Of a stretch of 64,000 nt of DNA, positions 31,074 through 39,096 are shown in pieces (position 1 is the first letter of the stretch; each line of letters begins with the position of its first letter). The stretch spans positions 1 through 64,000 of the forward strand of contig NZ_JOFL01000020.1 of NCBI RefSeq assembly GCF_000719265.1. Direction: 5' to 3'. The stretch comes from Streptomyces roseoverticillatus. GTDB lineage: Bacteria; Actinomycetota; Actinomycetes; Streptomycetales; Streptomycetaceae. The notes below the pieces were generated by a model that saw only the letters and a program-made list of their open reading frames with translations, had not been told where the DNA came from and did no database searches. The translations under genes were made by a program, and so were the position numbers.

Positions 31074-33388
31074 CGTCCCTGGCCCGCTTCGCCGCGCGCC
31101 GGTGCCGCACGGTCCTCGTCCTGGCCGCGCTGGCCGCCGTGGCCTGCGGGCTGCTCGGCCAAGGAGTCGCGGCCCGGCTGGCGGGCGGCGGCTGGACGGC
31201 GCCCGGCTCGCCCTCGGCCCGCGCCGAGGCCCTGCTGACCGGCCGGTTCCACGCGGGCGCGCCCGACGTCGTCCTGCTGGCCCGCGCCCCGGACTCGGTC
31301 GACGCGCCCGGCGCCCGCGCGGCGGGCCTCGCCCTCGTCGGCCGCCTGTGCCGCGAGCCCGGGGTCACCGGCGTGGACTCCTACTGGACCGGGCCCGTCA
31401 CGCGCGGCGCGTGCCGTACGCCAGGAGCCGGCGGCAGCAGTGTGGACGACGTCGCGCTGCGCTCGGCCGACGCCCGCACCGCGCTCGTGTCGGTGCGCCT
31501 GGAGGGCGGCGGGCGGAGCACACGGGCGGCCGTCGAGCACCTGCTGCCGGCCGCCACCGCACCCCGCCCTCCCCTGCGGGTGCAGGTCACCGGGCACGCC
31601 GTCCTCGACCGGGCGCTGGAGCACTACAGCGAACGCGACCTGCTGCGGACCGAACTCCTCGCCGTCCCCGCCACCTTGCTGCTCCTGCTGTTCGTCTTCG
31701 GGAGCGCCGCCGCGGCCTGCCTGCCGCTCGCCGTGGGCGCGGTCGCGGTGGCCGGCACGCTGGCCGTGCTGCGCGTCCTGACCGCCGTGACGGAGGTGTC
31801 GACGTTCGCGCTGAACATCACGGCCGCGGTGGGTCTCGCGCTCGCCATCGACTACAGCCTCTATCTGGTGGCGCGCTACCGCGAGGAGATCGCCGCGGGG
31901 CGGCCCCCGGAGGAGGCCGTGCGGGCCGCGGTCCGCACGGCCGGGCGGATCGTGGTCGTCTCGGCCGCGGCCGTGGCGCTCTGCCTGCTCGGCCTCCTGC
32001 TGTTCCCGCTGTACATCCTGCGCTCGATGGCCTGCGCCGGGGCCAGTGTGGTGCTGCTCGCGGCCGCCGCGGCCCTGCTGCTCGTCCCGGCCGCGCTGTC
32101 CTGCTTCCCCCGGGCGATCGGCCGGGGCGACCTGTTCGCGCGGTGGCGCCGCCCGCCCGGCCGGGCACGGAACGGCTGGCGGCGGCTGGCCCTGCGGGTG
32201 ATGCGCCGTCCGCTCCTGGTCACGGCCGTCACCACCGGGGCCCTGCTCGTCCTCGCGCTCCCCTTCCGCCAGGTCGCCTTCGGCTTCAGCGACGACCGGG
32301 TGCTGCCCCGCGGCGCCCCCGAGGTCCTGGCCACCCAGGAGCTGCGCGACGGCTTCCCGCAACTGCGCAACCCCGTCGAGGTGGTCCTGCCGGGATGGCG
32401 GCCCGACGGCCGCGGCCGGGTCACGGAGCTCGACGCGTACGCCCGGCGGCTGTCGGACCTCCCGGGCGTCCTGGCCGTGCGGACCGCGACCGGCTCGTAC
32501 GTCCGGGGACAGGACATCCCGCTCGCCTGCGCGGCCGAGGCGGCCCCCGCGCCCGGCGCCCTGCCGGGCTGCCCGGCCTTGCGCACCTTCACCTCGCCCG
32601 CCGGCACCTGGCTCGCGGTCAGCGGCTCGACCGGCCCCTACGCCCCGGAGTCCGCCGCGCTCGTCGACCGGCTGAAGGCGGCCCGGGCACCCGCCCCGGT
32701 GCTCGCCGGGGGGCCGACGGCACAGTTCCAGGACGCCCGCGACGTGCTCGCGCAGCGGCTGCCGTGGGCCCTCGGAGCGATGGCCGCCGCCACGTTCCTG
32801 CTGCTCCTCGCGTTCACCCGGAGCGTGTTCCTGCCACTGAAGGCGCTCGTGGTCAACCTCCTCAGCCTGACGGCGACGTTCGGCGCCATGGTGTTCGTCT
32901 TCCAGCAGGGCCACCTGAAGTGGCTGGTCGGCGACTTCACCACCACGGGCACGATCAGCGTCGTCGTACCCGTGATCACGTTCTGCCTCGCCTTCGGGCT
33001 GTCCCTGGACTACGAGATCCTGCTGCTGGCCCGGATCAGCGAGGCCCACGCCCGCACCGGCGACACCGTACGGGCCACGGCCGCGGGTCTCCAGGCGGCG
33101 GGCCCGCTGTTCACCGCCTCCGCCGCCCTCGTCCTGGTCGTCCTGCTCGCCCTGGCCACGGCCGAGGTCGCCCTCGTGAAGCTCCTCGCCGTCACGACCG
33201 CCCTGTCGGTCGTCCTGGACACGGTGGCGATCCGCCCGCTCCTCGTGCCCGCCGTGATGCGGCTGGCCGGCCGCGCCAACTGGTGGCTGCCGGCCCTGCC
33301 CCGGCGCGGCGCGCGCGCCGTACGGCCGGAGCCGTCGCCTTCCGGCGTCCGCGCCGTCGGCGCCTCCCCCGACGGCGAACTCCCCTGA
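31067..33388 (+). CDS. MMPL/RND-family transporter coupled to the PKS
   Basis: 773 residues from GTG 31067, overlapping the PKS stop by 7 bp. An N-terminal helix is followed by an extracytoplasmic loop, a block of about five membrane segments (about 200-345, with AAVGLALAIDYSLYLVARYR), a second loop with cysteines and a second membrane block (about 565-745, with LAFGLSLDYEILLLARI). The two IDYSL/LDYEI segments carry the Asp-Tyr pairs of MMPL proton relays. MmpL proteins in mycobacteria export PKS-made lipids, and the direct coupling suggests the same for the product of this PKS. Confidence 0.92.
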   Translation: MLTSLARFAARRCRTVLVLAALAAVACGLLGQGVAARLAGGGWTAPGSPSARAEALLTGRFHAGAPDVVLLARAPDSVDAPGARAAGLALVGRLCREPGVTGVDSYWTGPVTRGACRTPGAGGSSVDDVALRSADARTALVSVRLEGGGRSTRAAVEHLLPAATAPRPPLRVQVTGHAVLDRALEHYSERDLLRTELLAVPATLLLLLFVFGSAAAACLPLAVGAVAVAGTLAVLRVLTAVTEVSTFALNITAAVGLALAIDYSLYLVARYREEIAAGRPPEEAVRAAVRTAGRIVVVSAAAVALCLLGLLLFPLYILRSMACAGASVVLLAAAAALLLVPAALSCFPRAIGRGDLFARWRRPPGRARNGWRRLALRVMRRPLLVTAVTTGALLVLALPFRQVAFGFSDDRVLPRGAPEVLATQELRDGFPQLRNPVEVVLPGWRPDGRGRVTELDAYARRLSDLPGVLAVRTATGSYVRGQDIPLACAAEAAPAPGALPGCPALRTFTSPAGTWLAVSGSTGPYAPESAALVDRLKAARAPAPVLAGGPTAQFQDARDVLAQRLPWALGAMAAATFLLLLAFTRSVFLPLKALVVNLLSLTATFGAMVFVFQQGHLKWLVGDFTTTGTISVVVPVITFCLAFGLSLDYEILLLARISEAHARTGDTVRATAAGLQAAGPLFTASAALVLVVLLALATAEVALVKLLAVTTALSVVLDTVAIRPLLVPAVMRLAGRANWWLPALPRRGARAVRPEPSPSGVRAVGASPDGELP

Positions 33389-33480
33389 CCGCGGCGCCTC
33401 CTCACCCGGGGTAGCGGCACGGACCGTTCCGGCGGCAAGGTGGAGGGGCACGAGGACGAAGGAACGGGAGGGGACGTCCG

Positions 33481-34032
33481 GTGAGCGGACTCAACAAGGA
33501 GACGAGCGGCAGCCTCAGCAAGGGGCTGGGCAAGGTGCAGGTGTCGCTGAAGTGGGATCCGAGCCCACGGGGCATGCCCGACAACGACCTCGACATCATC
33601 GCCGGGACCTACAGCGCGGAGGATCCGCGCGGAAAGGCCGCCTATCTCGTGCACTTCGACCGCCGGCTGTCGCCCGACGGCACCATCAACCTCAACCGCG
33701 ACAGCCGCACCGGCGAGGGCTTCGGCGCCGACGAGGTGATGACGCTGGAGCTCGACCGGCTCTCGTCCTCGTACGTCCGCGTCGTCGTGGGGGTGGCCAT
33801 CCAGCAGAACGGCGGGCACAAGACCTTCGGGGACGTGCCGAACACCGGGGTGCGGGTCGTGGAGGGGTACACCGAGCTGGTCGTGGACGACTTCGCCGGT
33901 GTCGCCGGGGCCACGGCGGCGACGGTGGTGGAGTTCGTGCGCGACAGCAGGGGCGTGTGGGAGTGCCACCGCGCCGTCCGGGGGTTCGACGCGGATCCGG
34001 GGACGTTCGCCGCGGTGATGGGCGGCGCGTGA
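33481..34032 (+). CDS. terD: TerD-family protein (divergent)
   Basis: 183 residues, GTG 33481 with GGGAGGGG upstream. The N-terminus has SLSKGLGKVQVSLKWD and DLDIIAGTY where TerD has its Ca-binding D-x-D segment, then the typical AAYLVHFDRRLSPDG region, followed by VRVVVGVAIQQNGGHKTFGD. TerD/CABP proteins bind calcium and are linked to tellurite resistance and stress, with several paralogues in Streptomyces. It stands alone 92 bp after the MMPL gene and convergent with the serine hydrolase, so a link to the PKS is not established. Confidence 0.8.
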   Translation: MSGLNKETSGSLSKGLGKVQVSLKWDPSPRGMPDNDLDIIAGTYSAEDPRGKAAYLVHFDRRLSPDGTINLNRDSRTGEGFGADEVMTLELDRLSSSYVRVVVGVAIQQNGGHKTFGDVPNTGVRVVEGYTELVVDDFAGVAGATAATVVEFVRDSRGVWECHRAVRGFDADPGTFAAVMGGA

Positions 34033-34068
34033 CCCTGGGTTCTGCCCGGATCCAGGAGTCCTGCCCGG

Positions 34069-35280
34069 CTACTTCGCGGCCGGGCAGAACTCCGCCTTGA
34101 TCACGTCACCGGCTGCGCTGGTGTCGCCCAGGGTGTCGGTGTTGAAGTTGTAGACGAGGCTACGCCGGGTGTCCGCTGTGACGTAAGCGACGCTCTGGGT
34201 GCCGGTGAAGAAGCCGGTGTGGCCCCACAGTTCCGTGCCGCAGAGCGTGAAGTGGAACAGCCCGAGCCCGTATGCCACGCCCGGCTCCTCGCCGTCGGGG
34301 ACGGTCGTCTTGAGCTCTCGCTGCTGGGCCGGCGGCAGCAGCCTGCCCCGCAGCAGGGCGGTGAGGAAGCGGTCGAGGTCGGCGGGGGTGGTGATCAGGT
34401 CGCCGGTGCCCCGGATCAGCGACGGGTCGAGGTCGGTGACGTCGTGCATCCTGCGGTCCGGGTCGTCGGAGAACCAGCTGTAGCTGCGTCCGGCGGGGGC
34501 CGGGAGCGTGCGCTCGTGGCGCGGCAGGCGGGTGGAGCGCAGGCCGAGCGGCGCGATGATGCGGCGCTCCACCTCCTCCTCGTAGGACCGGCCGGTCGCC
34601 TTCTCCATCACGAGGGCGGCGAGGACGTAGCCGGTGGGACTGTAGGAGTAGCGGGTGCCGGGCGGGAAGTCCGGGGCGTGGGCCGTCGCGGTCCGCACGA
34701 TCTGCTCGGGCGTCCAGCTGTCGTAGCGATGCTGCAGGAACGCGGTGGTGGTGAGGTTCCGCAGGACTTCGGGGTCTCCGGTGTAGTCGTGGAGCCCGCT
34801 GGTGTGGTTGAGGAGCTGGCGCAGGGTGATCCTGCGGCCGTCGTTGCCGTGCCCGCGGACCAGGCCCGGCAGCCACTTCTCGACGGTGTCGTCGAGCGTG
34901 AGCCGGTGCTCGGCCTCCAGTTGGAGGAGGACGGTCGAGACGAAGGGCTTGACGATGCTGCCGGCGCGGAAGTGCTCCCCGGGCAGCCTGGGGCGCTTGG
35001 TGTGCAGGTCGGCGACGCCGGCGGTGCCGTGCCAGGTGCCGTGCGGGCCGCGGGCGAGGGCGATGACGCCGGGAACGCCCGCCTTGACGGCGGCGTCCAT
35101 GGCGGCCCGGGTGCGCTCGTGCCCGCCGCCGGGCGCGGCAGGCCCGGAGGGGAGGGCATGGATGGCGGCGCCTGCCGGAGCGGGAGTCGCCAGCGCGGCC
35201 CCTGCCATCGCGGCGGCGGTCAGCAGCGCGGCCAGTGCGGCTCTCGCCGCACGGACCCTCCTCGGCGGACGCTTCGTCAT
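34069..35280 (-). CDS. Secreted serine hydrolase (beta-lactamase / D-Ala-D-Ala carboxypeptidase family, S12)
   Basis: 403 residues from ATG 35278-35280, with AGGGAGGG upstream. A signal peptide covers about 1-39 (ending PAGAA). The S12/class C triad motifs are Ser108-x-x-Lys111 in AGSIVKPF, a Tyr motif in YSYSPTGYVLAAL, and HTG in WGHTGFFTGTQS near the C-terminus. This family includes R61-type DD-peptidases and esterases. The 62-bp gap and shared strand with the upstream ABC transporter gene suggest an operon. Substrate is not predictable. Confidence 0.9.
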   Translation of the reverse strand: MTKRPPRRVRAARAALAALLTAAAMAGAALATPAPAGAAIHALPSGPAAPGGGHERTRAAMDAAVKAGVPGVIALARGPHGTWHGTAGVADLHTKRPRLPGEHFRAGSIVKPFVSTVLLQLEAEHRLTLDDTVEKWLPGLVRGHGNDGRRITLRQLLNHTSGLHDYTGDPEVLRNLTTTAFLQHRYDSWTPEQIVRTATAHAPDFPPGTRYSYSPTGYVLAALVMEKATGRSYEEEVERRIIAPLGLRSTRLPRHERTLPAPAGRSYSWFSDDPDRRMHDVTDLDPSLIRGTGDLITTPADLDRFLTALLRGRLLPPAQQRELKTTVPDGEEPGVAYGLGLFHFTLCGTELWGHTGFFTGTQSVAYVTADTRRSLVYNFNTDTLGDTSAAGDVIKAEFCPAAK

Positions 35281-35342
35281 GACAGCCCTCCCTGTACGGG
35301 GTCGGCAGATTCCGGTGCGGGTACGGAAGCGGTGCGGGGCGG

Positions 35343-37250
35343 TCAGCACACGGCGGGGCCCGCCTTCTCGTGGGCCGCGGGGACGCCGCGGTCGGACTGC
35401 AGGGACCACAGCTCCCGGAAGAGGCCGGGGGCCTCGACCAGCTCGGCGAAGGTGCCCTGCTGGATGACCCGTCCGCGGTCGAGGACCACGATGCGGTCGG
35501 CGACGGCCACGTTGGCCAGGCGGTGGGTGACGAGGACGACGGCCCGCTCCTGGGCGACCTTGCGCAGCCCCGCGAAGATGCGGTGCTCGGCCCGGGCGTC
35601 CAGGGCGCTGGTGGGCTCGTCCATGACGAGCAGGCCGGCGGGGCGGTAGAAGGCGCGGGCGATGGCGATGCGCTGCCACTGGCCGCCGGAGAGCTCCACC
35701 CCGCCGAACCACTCGCGGGCGAGGAGGGTGTCGAGCCCGCTGCGGAGCTCCTTGACGACTTCGTCGGCACCGGCGTGCGCGGCCGCTTCGAGGACGACGC
35801 CGTCCCCTTCGTGCGCCTGCCCGAGGGTGATGTTGTCGCGGGCGGACAGGGGCCAGTGGGCGAAGTCCTGCGGGACGACGGCGGTCTGCCGCCACAGGGC
35901 CTGCGGGTCGAACTCGCCCGTGCCGGTGCCGTCCCAGGTGACTTTGCCGCCGGTGGGCAGGTAGAGCCCGGTCAGGAGCTTGCTGAGGGTGGTCTTGCCC
36001 GAGCCGTTCTCCCCCACCAGGGCCAGGACCTCGCCGCGCCGCACTTCCAGGCTGACGTCCTGCAGCGCCGGGCGGTCCGAGCCGGGGTAGCAGAAGGTGA
36101 GGGACTCGGCCCGGACGGCCCGGGGCGCCGCGGGGGCGAGGGCGCCGCGCTGCATCCGGTGGCCGCCGGCCTCGTCGATGAACTCGGCCCAGTCGTCGAG
36201 GTAGAGGCCGGTGCGGAAGAGGCGCGCGCCGTAGCCGACCATGCCCCGCAGGGACGAGCCGACCGAGCGCAGGGCGAAGACCGCGGTGCCGGCCGAGGCG
36301 AGCGACATGCGGCCCGTGCCGAGCAGGAGGGCGAGCGCCGCCCACACCAGGCCGGAGGCGATCCCGCCGGCCACGGCGCCGGCGAGGGCGTACCGGGCGC
36401 CCTGGTGGACGGCCCGGTCGGTGGCGGTGTGGATGCGGTCGCCGATCGAGCGGTAGCGGCCGAGGAGGAATCCGGCCATGGTGCCCGAGCGCAGCTGGTC
36501 GGCGAAGACCTTGTCGGTGACGTGCCAGCGCAGGTGGCTGAGCACCCGGCGGTCCGCGCTGAGGGCGCGGGAGGTCTGGTAGTGGACCCGGGCGGCCTTC
36601 ACGCTCGCGATGCCTTGCGGGAGGGTGGCCAGCAGCAGGAGCGGCAGCAGGAGCGGGTGCAGGAGCGTGACCACGCCGGCCGCGGCGACGAGCGAGGCGA
36701 GGCAGGCCATGAGGTCCTGGGACTCGGTCAGCAGGTCCTGGGCGACGTCGGCGCCGCGGTCCGCGGCCTCGCGCTTGTCGTTGAAGCCGGGGTGGTCGTA
36801 GGCCGCGAGCTCGGCGTTGATCGCCGCGTCCAGCATCTGCAGCTCGGCCTCGCGGGAGATCCGGGGGGCGAGCCGGCTGGAGATGTTGCTGACGGCGATG
36901 GCGAGCAGGGCCCGGGTTCCGGCGGCGCCGGCGAGGAGGCCGATGGAGGGCAGGGCGTCCACGAGCCGGTCCTGCATGTGGCCCGAGGTGATGAGGGCGG
37001 TGATGGTGCTGCTGGTGGCGAGGAGGCCGAAGGCCTCGAAGGCGCCGGAGAGCAGCTGGCAGGCGAGGAGGGTGAGGACGGCGCGTCTGTCCACGCGCCA
37101 GGCGAGGCCCAGCGCCTTGCGGACGAGCCGGGGCAGGCGCCGGCCCATCGCGCGGGCGGTGAGCGGGCTCTTCTGGAAGGCGGTCAGGGTCGGGGAGCGG
37201 AAGCGTAATTCCTCGTGTACCTCGGTGGTCTCGGTGGTCTCGGCGGACAA
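35343..37250 (-). CDS. ABC transporter, fused membrane and ATPase domains
   Basis: 635 residues from TTG 37248-37250 after AGGGGG; no in-frame ATG or GTG with a better site is near. The N-terminal half (about 50-345) has around six membrane segments. The ATPase has Walker A at 412-420 (GENGSGKTT), signature LSGGQ at 520-524 and Walker B with catalytic Glu in LLVMDEPTSALD (540-551). It is a half-transporter of exporter type, expected to work as a homodimer. The sequence ends in Cys. The gene downstream is the S12 hydrolase, so both may serve a cell-envelope or peptide function. I do not know its substrate. Confidence 0.9.
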   Translation of the reverse strand: MSAETTETTEVHEELRFRSPTLTAFQKSPLTARAMGRRLPRLVRKALGLAWRVDRRAVLTLLACQLLSGAFEAFGLLATSSTITALITSGHMQDRLVDALPSIGLLAGAAGTRALLAIAVSNISSRLAPRISREAELQMLDAAINAELAAYDHPGFNDKREAADRGADVAQDLLTESQDLMACLASLVAAAGVVTLLHPLLLPLLLLATLPQGIASVKAARVHYQTSRALSADRRVLSHLRWHVTDKVFADQLRSGTMAGFLLGRYRSIGDRIHTATDRAVHQGARYALAGAVAGGIASGLVWAALALLLGTGRMSLASAGTAVFALRSVGSSLRGMVGYGARLFRTGLYLDDWAEFIDEAGGHRMQRGALAPAAPRAVRAESLTFCYPGSDRPALQDVSLEVRRGEVLALVGENGSGKTTLSKLLTGLYLPTGGKVTWDGTGTGEFDPQALWRQTAVVPQDFAHWPLSARDNITLGQAHEGDGVVLEAAAHAGADEVVKELRSGLDTLLAREWFGGVELSGGQWQRIAIARAFYRPAGLLVMDEPTSALDARAEHRIFAGLRKVAQERAVVLVTHRLANVAVADRIVVLDRGRVIQQGTFAELVEAPGLFRELWSLQSDRGVPAAHEKAGPAVC

Positions 37251-37558
37251 CGTGAATCCCCCTGGTTGCGGGTAGTGACGGCTGGTTCCGGACGGTGATC
37301 GTCTGCACGATGACGCATGGCGTGGACGCGATACGGGTGAACACCCTTATTCCACTCGAACGTGGCCCTTCTGACTGGCCGTCACGTCAAGCGAACACCC
37401 CACCCTTGACGCGCCCCTGTCAATAGTTGGGCTCTCGTGGCACCCTGCCCCACGCACCCCCGCTCAGCCCGCTCGCCACCGACTCGCCGTGTCCGCACCA
37501 CAGAAGGACGTGCGTGCAGGAGTGCGCACAGAAGGAAGGACGCGTGGAAGGAGTACGC
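37251..37558. promoter_or_regulatory. Divergent promoter region of the ABC exporter and secreted protease
   Basis: 308 bp with no convincing gene. At 37406-37423 an inverted pair TTGAC...GTCAA overlaps CCTGTCAATAGTTGG (37416-37430), a near copy of the motif before the M4 protease at 18817. A -35-like TTGACG starts at 37406 but I see no matching -10 at normal spacing. Confidence 0.4.
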
Positions 37559-38545
37559 GTGAGACGATCCCGACGCACGACCGCAGGTGTGCTGCTGGCC
37601 GCCTGCGCCCTGGTCACCGCGGGCACGCAGGCCGCGGCGGCCGGAACCGCCCCGGGCCGGGCCGCGGCGCCCGCCGTGCACACCGCGGCCGCCGCGCCGG
37701 CCGACCGGCAGGCCGTCAGCGACTACTGGACCCCCGAGCGGATGCGCGCGGCCGCGCCGCTCGACCTGCCCGCCGTGACCCCCGGCGCGCTCTCCGCTCC
37801 GGCCGCCCGGGGCGAGGTCCGCACGGTCGCCGCCACCGCCCCGGCAGCCGGCGCCCTCGCGTCCTTCCCCCAGCAGGGCGGGCCGTGGACCGGCGGAGGC
37901 GCCGTCACGAAGACCTCGGGCCGGGTGTTCTTCACGATGCAGGGCCGCAACGCCTCCTGCTCGGGCGACGCCGTCACCAGCAGCAACGGCAGCACCGTGA
38001 TCACGGCCGGGCACTGCGTCAAGTACCAGGGGAACTGGCACACCAACTGGACCTTCGTCCCCGGCTACCACGACGGGCAGACGCCCTACGGCACCTGGAC
38101 GGCCGCCAAGACGCTCGCCACGCCCCAGTGGACGGCCAGTGAGGACATGAACTACGACATCGGCGCCGCGGTCGTCGCCCCGCTCGGCGGCAAGCGGCTC
38201 GGCGAGGCCGTGGGCGGTCAGGGCCTGCAGTTCAACGGCGACTACAACAAGCCCATGTACGCCTTCGGGTTCCCCGCGGCGTCCCCGTACGACGGCACGA
38301 AGCTCATCCACTGCAGCGGGAACTCCACCAAGGACTTCCTGCTCACCAAGGACCACGGGCTGAGCTGCAACATGACCGGCGGCTCCAGCGGCGGGCCCTG
38401 GTTCGCGTCGTTCGACGAGGCCACCGGCACCGGCCTGCAGGCGTCGGTGAACAGCTTCGGGTACACGTTCCTGCCGAACACGATGTTCGGTCCGTACTTC
38501 GGCGACGAGGCCAAGGCCCTCTACGAGCAGGCGCAGACGAGCTGA
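37559..38545 (+). CDS. Secreted trypsin-like serine protease (S1 fold)
   Basis: 328 residues from GTG 37559, chosen because AAGGAG lies at good spacing and a signal peptide begins directly (RRSRRTTAGVLLAACALVT, cleavage near 28). A pro-region of about 75 residues follows. The chymotrypsin-type triad is His152 (ITAGHC), Asp200 (MNYDIGAAVV) and Ser277 (GGSSGGPWF), with disulfide cysteines at 134/153 and 252/270. It resembles the V8/Streptomyces extracellular peptidase group. The gene is followed by a strong terminator. It shares an upstream motif with the M4 protease. Confidence 0.92.
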   Translation: MRRSRRTTAGVLLAACALVTAGTQAAAAGTAPGRAAAPAVHTAAAAPADRQAVSDYWTPERMRAAAPLDLPAVTPGALSAPAARGEVRTVAATAPAAGALASFPQQGGPWTGGGAVTKTSGRVFFTMQGRNASCSGDAVTSSNGSTVITAGHCVKYQGNWHTNWTFVPGYHDGQTPYGTWTAAKTLATPQWTASEDMNYDIGAAVVAPLGGKRLGEAVGGQGLQFNGDYNKPMYAFGFPAASPYDGTKLIHCSGNSTKDFLLTKDHGLSCNMTGGSSGGPWFASFDEATGTGLQASVNSFGYTFLPNTMFGPYFGDEAKALYEQAQTS

Positions 38546-38563
38546 CCGGTGCGCCCGGACAGC

Positions 38564-38599
38564 GGAAGAGGCCCCCGCCGGACGGCGGGGGCCTCTTCC
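38564..38599. terminator. Bidirectional terminator between protease and tRNA-Lys
   Basis: Perfect 16-bp stem (GGAAGAGGCCCCCGCC and complement) with a GGAC loop. It is placed just after the plus-strand protease stop and just beyond the 3' end of the minus-strand tRNA gene, so it can serve both. Confidence 0.88.
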
Positions 38600-38604
38600 T
38601 CCAG

Positions 38605-38678
38605 TGCGCCACCAGGGACTCGAACCCCGGACCTGCTGATTAAGAGTCAGCCGCTCTAACCAACTGAGCTAGCGGCGC
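38605..38678 (-). tRNA. tRNA-Lys (anticodon CTT)
   Basis: 74 nt. The minus strand starts GCGCCGCTAGCTCAGTTGGT and has the D-arm AGCTCAGTTGGTTAGAGC, anticodon loop GACTCTTAATC with anticodon CTT, T-arm GGGGTTCGAGTCCC and a 7-bp acceptor stem with one G-U pair and discriminator A. CCA is not encoded, which is normal here. No integrase or attachment duplication is seen beside it. Confidence 0.96.
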
Positions 38679-38688
38679 AAAAGAAATA

Positions 38689-39096
38689 CTACCGTACGAG
38701 TGACGGAGTCAGATTCACCCGTACGAGTCCCGCGTCGAGGGCGGCGATCTCACCGAACGCGCCCCGGGTCAGATCGATGCAGCGGCGCGCGTCACGCGGC
38801 CCCCTGTCGTTGATCCGCACCATGACCGAATCGCCCGTCCCGGCGTTCGTGACGCGCACGCGGGTGCCGAACGGCAGGTCGCGGCTCGCGGCCGTCATCG
38901 CCTCCGGGTCGAACGGCTCGCCGCTGGCCGTGGGCCAGCCGTCGAGCTGCTCCTCCGGTGCGCCGTACCACGACGCGAGGCAGCTGCGCGGGAGGCCGTC
39001 GCCGCCGGCACGGGCCGGCAGGGCCGCGGCAGGGGTCAGGGCCGCGGCCAGCGCGACGACGGCCGTGGTGCGGCCGGGCGTCCGGGGACGCGTCAC
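38689..39096 (-). CDS. RlpA-like double-psi beta-barrel protein, secreted
   Basis: 135 residues from GTG 39094-39096, which overlaps the upstream stop (GTGA). A signal peptide reaches about residue 30. The RlpA motif is visible: CLASWYGAPEEQLDGWPTASG, LPFGTRVRVTN, VMVRINDRGP and IDLTRGAFGEIA. The family binds or cleaves peptidoglycan, with the Asp in NDRGP conserved. This copy has only the barrel and no SPOR domain. Coupling to the condensation-domain gene upstream is unusual, and I cannot explain it. Confidence 0.87.
   Translation of the reverse strand: MTRPRTPGRTTAVVALAAALTPAAALPARAGGDGLPRSCLASWYGAPEEQLDGWPTASGEPFDPEAMTAASRDLPFGTRVRVTNAGTGDSVMVRINDRGPRDARRCIDLTRGAFGEIAALDAGLVRVNLTPSLVR

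Noticed and set aside
10470..33388. Lipolanthine-type hybrid of the LanKC locus and the PKS
   Set aside because: Five kilobases of unrelated genes (M4 protease, roadblock operon, rodlin) separate them, and the precursor cores lack the C-terminal Cys needed for avionin.
38605..38678. tRNA-Lys as integration site of a mobile element
   Set aside because: No integrase, no duplicated tRNA 3' end and no excess of foreign-looking genes beside it.
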